64,000 nt of DNA, taken from positions 1 to 64,000 of the forward strand of contig JACRBI010000049.1 in NCBI GenBank assembly GCA_016234495.1, read 5' to 3'. The DNA is from Chloroflexota bacterium (GTDB lineage: Bacteria; Chloroflexota; Anaerolineae; Anaerolineales; Villigracilaceae). Every line of letters begins with the position of its first letter. Within the stretch, counting starts at the first letter, position 1. The notes below the pieces were generated by a model. That model searched no databases, was not told the DNA's origin, and saw only the letters and a program-made list of their open reading frames with translations. The position numbers were made by a program, and so were the translations under genes. Below, piece by piece: positions 44,063 through 51,981 of the stretch.

Positions 44063-44704
44063 ACCTCTTGCCTGTTTTGGAACTATTAATCAAGTGGAAG
44101 AAGTTAAGAGTTAAGAAGAATAAACACCGAAAATAACCATTGCTGTGAAAATAAATCTTGAGCCCGCTTTTTTATATGCAAATTCTGAAGATATTACCCG
44201 CAGTTGCTGAAAAATACCCTCACAAAAATCGCTTAAAGCGAGTATAGCACCAATGAAGTTACAGTGAGTATTCCTCCATATAAAAATTCCCTAAACTTTA
44301 ATTGCGCAGATTTTTTTTTCAATTCCAGCCGCCTCAGCCCTCGGAGCAGGGAGTCGAACGCTACGCGTCCTGGCTTTCGGGCAAAATCGTTAGGTTTTGC
44401 AGCCCAGGCTGACAACCTTTGCATGAATACTTCATGGACATGGTTTTTCCAAGGTCGCTTGACATCTTTTTAATTTTATAGCAAGGCTTAACGCGAAAAG
44501 CGCAAATTTGGCGAATGTTCGCGAAAATCAATAAGAAATTCGCGTCACACCGCATGATTTGCCTGGCAAATCACGCGCGGCGCACACTTGCCCCTTCGGC
44601 ATCGCTCCGCGAATGCGAAGCCGATGTGGCGGGCAGTGCCAGGGAGTGTTCGCGTTAAGATTTTCCTGACCTTGAAAAAGCCATGCTTCAGGGAAATTTG
44701 TGTA

Positions 44705-44733
44705 TTGGCAAAGAAAAACTTTTGTAGTAATAT
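44705..44733 (+). promoter_or_regulatory. Sigma-70-like promoter of the ammonia-lyase
   Basis: TTGGCA, a 17-base spacer and TAATAT, about 100 bp before the start codon. Predicted transcription start near 44740, at the foot of the leader hairpin. Confidence 0.6.
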
Positions 44734-44739
44734 TTGTCT

Positions 44740-44778
44740 GCCCGTCGTTAGGATGCCCCCCTCATCCTGGCGACGGGT
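44740..44778 (+). promoter_or_regulatory. Leader hairpin of the ammonia-lyase
   Basis: CCCGTCGTTAGGATG-loop-CATCCTGGCGACGGG followed by TATTTTGTTT, a stable stem with a T-rich tail just inside the predicted transcript. It could act as an attenuator or a 5' stabiliser. Confidence 0.5.
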
Positions 44779-44834
44779 ATTTTGTTTGCCTGCGGTGGGA
44801 GTACAATTAAGCCATCCCATTCAGGAGAACATCC

Positions 44835-46358
44835 ATGACCATCGTACTTGACGGCTCGTCTCTCACGATTGAAAAACTTGTCTCTATTGCACGCTTCAAT
44901 GAAAAGGTTGCACTTGCCCCCGAAGCTTTGGAACGCATCAAAATTTGCCGCGCCATGCTCGAGGATAAACTCGCCAAAAAAGAGATCATGTACGGCACGA
45001 ACACCGGTATCGGCGAATTCTCTGAAACGATGCTCACCGATGAGCAGGTAAAGGAATTTCAAAAGTACCTCGTCTACAACCATGCGGCTGGGATCGGAGA
45101 CCCGGCGCCCATTGAACATGTCCGCGCGGCGCTGGCGGGAAGAATCAATGTTCATGCCCACGGGAATTCCGGCTGCAGACCCGAGATCACTCTAACACTG
45201 GTGGAGATGCTTAATAAAGGCGTCACACCAGTTGTTTGTCAAAAAGGATCAGTAGGCGCAAGCGGCGATCTTGCGCCGATGGCGCAAGCGGCCCTGCTCC
45301 TCATGGGTGAAGGAGAAGCCTTTTTTAACGGCGAACGACTCACAGGTCACGAAGCGATGCGCAAGGCTGGGATCGAAGTCCCCGGCTTGCAGGCAAGAGA
45401 CGGTCTGGCCGCGATCAATGGATCGAATCTGCTGACAGCCATGTCCGCGATTCATATTTTTGACATGGAAAGATTCCTCAGGCAGGCAGAGATCGCCGCA
45501 GCGATGTCGATTGAGGCGCTGCTTGGAAACATGAAACCGTATAACACCAAACTGCATGAACTGCGCGGATTTGCCGGCGCGATCACGTCTGCAAAAAATA
45601 TTGCGAAGGTGATCGAAGGCTCAGACTTGACGACCGGCAAAATGAAAACAAAAGTGCAGGATGCCTACTCGATGCGTTCGTCGCCGCAGGTGATCGGCAC
45701 GGCGCGCGATGCGATCGCGTTTGCGCGCACGCAGGTTGAAATTGAATTGAACGGCGTGGGCGATAACCCGATCTTCGTGCCCGAGATGAATCTCACTTTG
45801 ACCGGCGCGAACTTTCAGGGTTCGCCTGTTTCGCTTCCAATGGACATGGCAGGCGCGGCCATCACGATGATCTGTGTTTTATCTGAACGCAGGCTTAATC
45901 GTTTGACCAACCCCGCGCTGTCACAAGGCTTGCCTGATTTTCTGGCGCATGAGCCGGGTTTCTACTCTGGCATGATGCTCAGCCAATACACCGCCGATCA
46001 TTTGATCGTCGAACAAAGGATTTTGTCTGCGCCTGCTTCGATCCAATCCATCCCCGCCGCGGCAGACCAGGAGGATTTTGTTTCGATGGGCATGAACACC
46101 GCGCTCAAGAATGGACAGATTCTCGATAACGCCTACGGCGTGCTGGGCATTGAATTCATGGCCGCCGCGCAGGCGCTTGACTTCCGTGAGTTCACGCCCG
46201 GCAAGGGGTCGCTCAAAGCGCGCGAAGTGATTCGCCGTCATGTGGACCATCTCGAAGTGGATCGCCCGCTTTACAACGACCATAATAAGATGAAAGCTCT
46301 GGTAAAGTCTGGTGAGATTTTGGAAGAAGTGGAAAAAACAATTGGAAGTTTGGGATAG
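44835..46358 (+). CDS. Histidine/aromatic amino acid ammonia-lyase
   Basis: 507 residues. The MIO prosthetic group forms from Ala-Ser-Gly in GSVGASGDLAPMAQ (about residue 141); YGTNTGIGEFSE holds the catalytic Tyr loop, and QEDFVSMGMNTALKNGQILDNAYGVL the distal active-site part. The substrate-selecting position reads YNHAAGIGD; a His here is found in both histidine and tyrosine ammonia-lyases, so the substrate is not settled. No other hut genes are adjacent, which weakens a simple histidine-utilisation role. Ribosome site AGGAG 7 bases before the ATG. Confidence 0.87.
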   Translation: MTIVLDGSSLTIEKLVSIARFNEKVALAPEALERIKICRAMLEDKLAKKEIMYGTNTGIGEFSETMLTDEQVKEFQKYLVYNHAAGIGDPAPIEHVRAALAGRINVHAHGNSGCRPEITLTLVEMLNKGVTPVVCQKGSVGASGDLAPMAQAALLLMGEGEAFFNGERLTGHEAMRKAGIEVPGLQARDGLAAINGSNLLTAMSAIHIFDMERFLRQAEIAAAMSIEALLGNMKPYNTKLHELRGFAGAITSAKNIAKVIEGSDLTTGKMKTKVQDAYSMRSSPQVIGTARDAIAFARTQVEIELNGVGDNPIFVPEMNLTLTGANFQGSPVSLPMDMAGAAITMICVLSERRLNRLTNPALSQGLPDFLAHEPGFYSGMMLSQYTADHLIVEQRILSAPASIQSIPAAADQEDFVSMGMNTALKNGQILDNAYGVLGIEFMAAAQALDFREFTPGKGSLKAREVIRRHVDHLEVDRPLYNDHNKMKALVKSGEILEEVEKTIGSLG

Positions 46359-46429
46359 TCCCCAATTTATCTGGGCGCAGAAGAACAAGGCGAAAAGATG
46401 AGATTTATTCTACGGGTATAATTCGTTCA

Positions 46430-46846
46430 ATGGACACGCACAAAAACACATTTCGCTTTTATCTGCCATCCACGCTCGCCCTCGCCATCTCCGGCTGGGG
46501 CGGGCTGGCTGCGCTGTTTTATTTTTCACTTCCATTCGTCTGGTCACGCTGGGGATTCTTTGTTCTGGGCATCATGGCGCTGACCGGCACCGCGCTGCCG
46601 ATCGTATTTTTCCTGAACCAGCGATTCCCAAGCGACCCGCCGGCCGAATCAAATGTCATCCTGCGCGAAGCGGTCTGGGTGGGCGTGTACTTCGCCACGC
46701 TTGCGTGGCTTCAACTGGGGCGGCTTGTTACAATTTATGTGATCCTCGGTCTCGCAGCCGGCTTGATCGCCACCGAATATTTCATCCGCCTGCGTGAAAA
46801 AGCAAATTGGAAACAACCCGCAATTCCCGATGACAAATCTTCGTGA
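46430..46846 (+). CDS. Small integral membrane protein
   Basis: 138 residues with four predicted membrane helices in two hairpins (about residues 16-65 and 85-125) and a charged C-terminus. No family recognised. It overlaps selA by 17 bp and so is probably co-transcribed with it. Confidence 0.65.
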   Translation: MDTHKNTFRFYLPSTLALAISGWGGLAALFYFSLPFVWSRWGFFVLGIMALTGTALPIVFFLNQRFPSDPPAESNVILREAVWVGVYFATLAWLQLGRLVTIYVILGLAAGLIATEYFIRLREKANWKQPAIPDDKSS

Positions 46847-48188
46847 CCTTCCTTCTGTTGAACAATTATTACAGACCCAAACCGCCGCGGAATTGATCGC
46901 GCGCTTCGGCAGACCTTTGACATTGACTGCCATCCGTTCGACATTGGACGAAGCCCGCGCGCGCTTCAAACTTAACCCCGAGCCTGCCCTGCCCTCAAGT
47001 GAATTGATCCTCGCCCAAACAGAATCGGCCCTGGCCGCGTGGACGAAGCCGACCCTGCTCCCGGTCATCAACGCCACGGGCGTCATTCTGCACACGAACC
47101 TCGGGCGCGCACCGCTCAGCACGGCAACCATCCACGCCATGGATGTGGTCTCGCGCGGGTATTCCAACCTTGAATACGATCTCGAAAAAGGCGCGCGCGG
47201 TTCACGGCTGATCCATGCCGAAGCTGTTTTGCAAAAGTTGACAGGTGCGGAATCCGCGCTGGTGGTGAACAACAATGCCTCCGCTGTCTTGCTGGTCTTA
47301 TCGGCGCTGGCGAATAAACAGCGCGTCATCATTTCGCGCTCGCAACTGGTGGAGATCGGCGGCGGCTTCCGCGTGCCGGATGTGATGAAACAGTCCGGCG
47401 CAAAACTCGTGGAAGTGGGTACGACCAACCGCGTCCACTTGCGGGACTACGCAGATGCCTTGAATGAATCGACTGCGCTCGTCATGCGGGCTCATCCGTC
47501 CAACTTTAAGATCGTCGGCTTTACCGAAGAACCGGAATTAAAGGAAATTGTCGAAGCTGCACATCAAGCAGGCGTCTTCGTTGTAGACGACCTCGGTTCC
47601 GGAGCGCTGCTCGATACCGCCAAATACGGTCTCGCCCACGAGCCAACCGTGCAAGAGTCGCTCTCCGCTGGTGTGGATATCGTCTGCTTTTCGGGCGATA
47701 AACTGATTGGCGGTCCGCAGGCGGGGATCATCGTTGGGAAGAAGGTACTGATCGACAGGATAAAGAAACATCCGCTGGCGCGCGCTGTCCGCGCGGACAA
47801 GGTTTGCCTGGCGGGAGTCAGCGCTACGCTTTTGCATTACCTCAAGGATGACGCGGAGCGGGAAATCCCGATCTGGAAGATGATGTCGCTGACGCTGAAT
47901 CAGGTCAAAGGGCGGGCGGAAGCGTGGAAAAATGAATTAGGTCAGGGCGATGTTGTGGAGGGCGAATCCACTGTGGGAGGAGGCAGTCTCCCGGGTGAAT
48001 CATTCAAAACGTATTTGCTCTCGCTGGAAGTAAAATCGCCGGACAAGTTTTTGAAGAAACTGCGCAAACAGCATCCGCCGATCGTAGCGCGGACTGAAAA
48101 TGACAGGGTGCTGCTCGACCCGCGCACGGTTTTACCGGAGCAGGAAGGCGCCTTGCTGGTTGGGTTGAAAAACGCACTAAAGGCTTAA
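46830..48188 (+). CDS. selA: L-seryl-tRNA(Sec) selenium transferase
   Basis: 452 residues from the ATG at 46830 (the ORF track uses a GTG 36 bp earlier); this matches the usual SelA length and start (LRDLPSVEQLLQ). A PLP enzyme that converts Ser-tRNA(Sec) to Sec-tRNA(Sec) with selenophosphate. VINATGVILHTNLGRAPLS, SNLEYDLEKGARGSR, VVDDLGSGALLDTAKYGL and the PLP-lysine motif FSGDKLIGGPQAG are all present. It shows that the organism makes selenocysteine. selB, selD and the Sec tRNA are not recognised in this window. The stop codon lies at the edge of a TTAACGCGAATT repeat. Confidence 0.93.
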   Translation: MTNLRDLPSVEQLLQTQTAAELIARFGRPLTLTAIRSTLDEARARFKLNPEPALPSSELILAQTESALAAWTKPTLLPVINATGVILHTNLGRAPLSTATIHAMDVVSRGYSNLEYDLEKGARGSRLIHAEAVLQKLTGAESALVVNNNASAVLLVLSALANKQRVIISRSQLVEIGGGFRVPDVMKQSGAKLVEVGTTNRVHLRDYADALNESTALVMRAHPSNFKIVGFTEEPELKEIVEAAHQAGVFVVDDLGSGALLDTAKYGLAHEPTVQESLSAGVDIVCFSGDKLIGGPQAGIIVGKKVLIDRIKKHPLARAVRADKVCLAGVSATLLHYLKDDAEREIPIWKMMSLTLNQVKGRAEAWKNELGQGDVVEGESTVGGGSLPGESFKTYLLSLEVKSPDKFLKKLRKQHPPIVARTENDRVLLDPRTVLPEQEGALLVGLKNALKA

Positions 48189-48222
48189 CGCGAATTACAC
48201 GAATTTTCGAATTTCGCGAAAG
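48184..48222. repeat. Left inverted repeat flanking the GxxExxY gene
   Basis: CTTAACGCGAATTACACGAA and onward; reversed and complemented it resembles the repeat at 48655-48694. Includes the selA stop codon. Confidence 0.7.
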
Positions 48223-48230
48223 GAGTTTTT

Positions 48231-48656
48231 GTGGGTGAGATTATAGAAAAAGATTTATCATATTTGATTATGCAAGCTGCATATGAAGCGCATAATAATT
48301 TAGGGCCGGGATTTCCAGAAAAGATTTACGAAGAGGCTATGGTTAGAGAATTAATGGCACGAAAGATCGAAGTACAAAGACAGAAAAAAGTTGTAGTAAA
48401 TTACAAAGGAGAACCGCTCGGCGAATTTGCTTTGGATTTACTTGCCAACCAAAGAATTATCCTTGAATTGAAAGCAGTTTCTGAAATTTTGCGAGTCCAT
48501 GAACAACAGGCATTATCATATCTCAAGGCAACGGAACTTCTGCTTGCCATTGTCATCAACTTTGGCGCAGAAAGTGTTCAATCGAGTCGTGTCGTGAATA
48601 CAAAAGGCAAAGCCGCCCTTCCGCGCAAGCCTCAAATTCGGCATATCCTAAAATAA
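48231..48656 (+). CDS. GxxExxY-family protein
   Basis: 141 residues; GTG start with AGGAG five bases before it. The name-giving motif is in NNLGPGFPEKIYEEAM. A PD-(D/E)xK-like core is plausible in GEFALDLLANQRIILELKAV (Asp ... Glu-x-Lys), so a nuclease-related role is possible; the family has no settled function. The gene is AT-richer than its neighbours and bounded on both sides by inverted copies of one repeat, which suggests insertion as a cassette between selA and the M24 peptidase. Confidence 0.85.
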   Translation: MGEIIEKDLSYLIMQAAYEAHNNLGPGFPEKIYEEAMVRELMARKIEVQRQKKVVVNYKGEPLGEFALDLLANQRIILELKAVSEILRVHEQQALSYLKATELLLAIVINFGAESVQSSRVVNTKGKAALPRKPQIRHILK

Positions 48657-48694
48657 ATTCGCGCCATTCGCTAATTCGAGAAATTCGCGTTAAA
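48655..48694. repeat. Right inverted repeat flanking the GxxExxY gene
   Basis: AAATTCGCGCCATTCGCTAA ... AATTCGCGTTAAAG, the inverted counterpart of 48184-48222; it overlaps the stop codon of the gene. Confidence 0.7.
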
Positions 48695-48720
48695 GAATTG
48701 TTGAATTAAAAAGGAAAACT

Positions 48721-49974
48721 ATGAAATCAGATCTTGATGCCCTCATGAAAGCCAGAAATCTGGATGCGATCATTGTGTTCGGGAATGCCGAGCACAATCC
48801 GCCGATGTATTATTTGACCGGCGGCGGACACGTCAGCCATGCGACGATCATCAAAAAACGCGGTGAAGAAGCCGTCTTCTTTTTCGGCGACATGGAACGC
48901 GATGAAGCCGCCAAAAGCGGATTGAAGTTGATTCCCTACAGCAAATATGATTATGTGGCCTTAATGAAAAAAGCGGACGGTGACGGTCTGCTGGCGGGTG
49001 CATTGCGCTGCGAGTTGATGCTCAACGATGCAGGTGTGACCTCGGGCCGCGTCGGAATTTACGGGACGTACGACCTCAGCGCAACCTTTGGGATGCTCTC
49101 GCATTTGCAAAGACTGCTGCCGGGCATTGAGTTTGTCGGTGAGGCACGCGAAGATTCGATCTTCATGCGCGTGATGGAAACCAAGGACGAAGCCGAAGTG
49201 GAGCGCATCCGCAGGATGGGGAAGGTCACAACAACTGTGGTCGGCAAGGTCGCAAACTTCCTGACTTCGTGCAATGTCAACGCGGACGAAGTTTTACTGA
49301 ACGAAGACGGCTCCCTGCTGACGGTTGGAGATGTCCACTCGAAGGTCCGTTTGTGGGTGGCAGAACAGGGCGCAGAATTGCCCTCGGGCTTCATTTTCGC
49401 CATCGGACGCGATGCGGGCGTGCCGCACTCTGCCGGCAACCCAACCGACTTGATGAAACTCGGACAGACCATCGTCTTCGATATTTATCCCGCCGAAGCG
49501 GGCGGCGGATATTATTACGACTTCACCCGCACCTGGAGTTTGGGATATGCAACTCCCGAAGCGCAGGCTCTCTTTGACCAGGTGAAGGAAATCTTCGAAA
49601 AACTGAACGACAACTTCGACCTGAACGCGCCGTTCAAAAACTACCACCAAATGACCTGTGAATATTTTGAGTCAAAAGGGCACCAGACGCCGCTGAACAC
49701 CAAAGCGCCCGTGGAAGGTTATGTCCACAGTCTGGGGCACGGCGTGGGATTAAACATCCACGAACGTCCATTCAGCAGCCTGTTGAACAGCGATGACCAC
49801 CGGCTCAAGCCCGGTGTTGTCATCACTTCCGAACCGGGTTTGTATTACCCGGAAAAAGGCATGGGCTTCCGCATTGAAGACACGCTTTGGGTGCGTCCCG
49901 ATGGAAAGATGGAAACCCTCGCCGAGTACCCATATGATTTTGTCCTGCCGATGAAGAAGTGGAAAAAGAAATGA
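48721..49974 (+). CDS. M24-family metallopeptidase (Xaa-Pro peptidase-like)
   Basis: 417 residues. An N-terminal creatinase-like domain (1-170) precedes the pita-bread catalytic domain. Metal ligands: Asp in TIVFDIYPAE, Asp in YYYDFTRTWS, His in HSLGHGVGLNIHE, Glu in SEPGLYYPE and Glu in FRIEDTLWV. It removes N-terminal residues before proline or acts on related substrates in the cytosol. Its last four bases overlap the tsaD start (ATGA). Confidence 0.88.
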   Translation: MKSDLDALMKARNLDAIIVFGNAEHNPPMYYLTGGGHVSHATIIKKRGEEAVFFFGDMERDEAAKSGLKLIPYSKYDYVALMKKADGDGLLAGALRCELMLNDAGVTSGRVGIYGTYDLSATFGMLSHLQRLLPGIEFVGEAREDSIFMRVMETKDEAEVERIRRMGKVTTTVVGKVANFLTSCNVNADEVLLNEDGSLLTVGDVHSKVRLWVAEQGAELPSGFIFAIGRDAGVPHSAGNPTDLMKLGQTIVFDIYPAEAGGGYYYDFTRTWSLGYATPEAQALFDQVKEIFEKLNDNFDLNAPFKNYHQMTCEYFESKGHQTPLNTKAPVEGYVHSLGHGVGLNIHERPFSSLLNSDDHRLKPGVVITSEPGLYYPEKGMGFRIEDTLWVRPDGKMETLAEYPYDFVLPMKKWKKK

Positions 49975-50996
49975 ATCTAAAACCCGCCCGCGTGCTCGCT
50001 GTTGAAACCTCCTGTGACGAAACCGCCTGCGCCATCATTGAAAATGGCCGCGCACTGCTTTCATCCGTTGTCGCCTCGCAAATGGAAATCCATGCGCGTT
50101 ATGGCGGAGTCTTTCCCGAGGTCGCATCGCGCCAGCACGTGCTGAGCATCACGCCCGTCGTGGAGCAGGCGCTCGCGCAGGCGCACATGACCCTCACCGA
50201 CATTGACGCGCTGGCCGTCACGCAGGGACCCGGCCTCGCGGGTTCGCTGGTGGTAGGCATGAACATGGCCAAAGGACTCGCGCTTGGCACGGGGCTTCCG
50301 CTTGTAGGCGTGAATCATTTGGAAGGGCATCTTTACTCGGCCTGGGTCTACAACTCGGACGACATTGTCCCGCCCGAGCCGCAATTCCCTTTGATGGTAC
50401 TGCTCGTCTCAGGCGGACACTCTGAACTGAATCTCATGACCGATCATTTGACATATCAAAGGCTCGGATCAACCCTCGACGATGCGGCTGGTGAAGCCTT
50501 CGACAAAGTTGCCCGCCTGTTGGAACTCGGCTACCCCGGCGGACCCGCCGTTCAAAAAGCCGCCGAAGACGGCGACCCAAATCGGTTTAAATTTCCGCGC
50601 GCATGGCTGGAAGGTTCATGGGATTTTTCGTTCAGCGGATTGAAGACATCGGTCTTGTATGAAGTGCGTGAGTTGCAGAAGAAAAGCAGCACCCTGCCAG
50701 TTGCTGACCTGGCCGCGTCCTTCCAAAAGGCTGTGATCGATGTGCTTTTCACGAAGACCATGAATGCCGCGCGCGAGTTCGGGGCAAAGGAAATTCTGGT
50801 TGCCGGCGGGGTTTCGGCGAACCGTCCGCTGCGCCAGATATTCAAATCTCAAACTGAATTCCCGGTTCATATTCCCCCGTTGGCGCTTTGCACCGATAAC
50901 GCCGCCATGATCGCATCGGCCGGTTATTTCCGCTTTGCGCTTGGTCACGTCTCGCAAATGGATATGGATGTTTTGCCGACCTGGCCGCTTTCTTGA
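49971..50996 (+). CDS. tsaD: tRNA N6-adenosine threonylcarbamoyltransferase
   Basis: 341 residues from the ATG at 49971, which overlaps the upstream stop. It transfers the threonylcarbamoyl group to A37 of ANN-decoding tRNAs (t6A). LAVETSCDETACAI starts the ASKHA fold, the metal motif HLEGH is in GVNHLEGHLYSAW, and GGHSELNLM and DDAAGEAFDKVARLLEL follow. The partner tsaC, which makes threonylcarbamoyl-AMP, is the next gene, on the opposite strand; tsaB and tsaE are not in the window. Confidence 0.95.
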   Translation: MNLKPARVLAVETSCDETACAIIENGRALLSSVVASQMEIHARYGGVFPEVASRQHVLSITPVVEQALAQAHMTLTDIDALAVTQGPGLAGSLVVGMNMAKGLALGTGLPLVGVNHLEGHLYSAWVYNSDDIVPPEPQFPLMVLLVSGGHSELNLMTDHLTYQRLGSTLDDAAGEAFDKVARLLELGYPGGPAVQKAAEDGDPNRFKFPRAWLEGSWDFSFSGLKTSVLYEVRELQKKSSTLPVADLAASFQKAVIDVLFTKTMNAAREFGAKEILVAGGVSANRPLRQIFKSQTEFPVHIPPLALCTDNAAMIASAGYFRFALGHVSQMDMDVLPTWPLS

Positions 50997-51064
50997 CCGC
51001 AGACGATGGACGATGATACAGATGGTCTATCGTCAACCGTCCATGATCAAAGAATAAAAACACT

Positions 51065-51176
51065 GAACCGCCTTTGACTTGCCCAAGTCATCGGCGGTTC
51101 TGTATGGAGAATGTAATTCATATTATATGGGGCGACTTTAGCACAACCTGAGCCTTTATTAAGAATTGGATGAGAG
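51065..51176 (-). ncRNA. Structured tandem repeat unit 1, candidate small RNA
   Basis: On the minus strand: conserved CTCTCATCC, TCAGGT, GCTAAAGTCGC, TATAAT (51127-51122), AATTACATTCTCC, then a hairpin GAACCGCC-GA-TGACTT-GGGC-AAGTCA-AA-GGCGGTTC (51100-51065) followed by AGTGTTTTTATTC. This looks like a -10 box 22 bases before a terminator hairpin, i.e. a possible transcript of about 60 nt. Unit 2 repeats the plan. No known family recognised. Confidence 0.45.
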
Positions 51177-51250
51177 AATTTCTCAAATTTTCACACGGCC
51201 AGTAATCGTAGATGGTCTCAGAAGGATTTCGCGTTGTCGGATTTAAAGCT

Positions 51251-51369
51251 CAAACCCCGCTTCAGACTTGCCCAAGTCTGTCACGAGGTTTGTTGAGGGG
51301 AGAATGTAATTGTTATTATATCCAGCGACTTTAGCCAGACCTGAATAAAACTTAAATATCGGATGAGAG
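51251..51369 (-). ncRNA. Structured tandem repeat unit 2, candidate small RNA
   Basis: Same order of elements as unit 1: CTCTCATCC, TCAGGT, GCTAAAGTCGC, TATAAT (51320-51315), AATTACATTCTCC, and a hairpin with outer stem CAAACC/GGTTTG and inner CAGACTT-GGGC-AAGTCTG. The outer stem sequence differs from unit 1 but still pairs, while the inner loop is conserved. No strong T-run follows. Confidence 0.45.
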
Positions 51370-51372
51370 TTT

Positions 51373-51981
51373 TTACTTCAAAGCCGCCACCAATTCATCC
51401 AATGAAATTGGACCTTCGCGTAATATGACTGGAATATGTCCCGTGCAATCCACCAGCGTGGATGGGACTCCGCCCGGAGTCGTTCCGCCATCAAGGATCA
51501 ATGGGATGCGCCCGTTGAGTTGTTCGTAAACTTCCTGTGCAGAAGTTGGGTTTGCTCCGCCTGAAATGTTGGCCGAGGTGACTGCCATTGGACCGGCGGC
51601 GCGTAATAGCGCGAGCGCATCCGCATGATTTGGGATGCGGACTGCGACGGTGGAGGTGGCAGAAACTGCCAAAGGGAGAGTCTGCTTTTTGGGGACGATG
51701 CAGGTCAAGGGTCCGGGCCAGAAGCGGGCGGCAAAACGGATAGCCATGTCTGGGGTATTGTCCGCAACTTTTTCGAGGTCGCTCAAATCTCCGATCAAAA
51801 TTGGAATGGCTTTTTCGATGGGACGATTCTTTGCCAGGTAAATGCTGTTGATTGCGTCGTTGTTGAATGCGAGCGCGCCAAGCCCGTAGACGGTGTCGGT
51901 GGGGAAGGCGACGATGCCGCCGCTTCGTAAAATATTGAGCGCGGATCGAATCTCACTGGCAGGGATGATTTCTGTTTTCAT
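51373..51981 (-). CDS. tsaC: L-threonylcarbamoyladenylate synthase
   Basis: 202 residues of the YrdC/Sua5 core type. GGIVAFPTDTVYGLGA, KNRPIEKAIPILI, ARFWPGPLTCIVPKK and VTSANISGGANPTSAQEV are the nucleotide and threonine-binding motifs. It makes threonylcarbamoyl-AMP from Thr, bicarbonate and ATP for TsaD. It lacks the C-terminal Sua5 domain of the long form. Overlaps prmC by 4 bp. Confidence 0.93.
   Translation of the reverse strand: MKTEIIPASEIRSALNILRSGGIVAFPTDTVYGLGALAFNNDAINSIYLAKNRPIEKAIPILIGDLSDLEKVADNTPDMAIRFAARFWPGPLTCIVPKKQTLPLAVSATSTVAVRIPNHADALALLRAAGPMAVTSANISGGANPTSAQEVYEQLNGRIPLILDGGTTPGGVPSTLVDCTGHIPVILREGPISLDELVAALK

Larger units (their letters stand above)
44063..44834. 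other. 772-bp intergenic region between divergent genes
   Basis: Upstream of both the giant kinase and the ammonia-lyase. The left part (44063-44300) is AT-rich and may hold the kinase promoter. A CGCGAATT-type repeat lies at 44485-44546. The right end holds a promoter and leader hairpin, listed separately. A 63-codon minus-strand frame (44233-44424) has no family I recognise. Confidence 0.5.

Noticed and set aside
44063-44232. Riboswitch upstream of the giant kinase
   Set aside because: AT-rich, no recognisable conserved aptamer core.
44310-44420. Possible tRNA or tmRNA on the minus strand, from a GTTCGACTCC word as in Sec tRNA T-arms
   Set aside because: The presumed T-stem has a mismatch, and no matching acceptor strand or anticodon arm was found upstream. 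The word alone is not enough.
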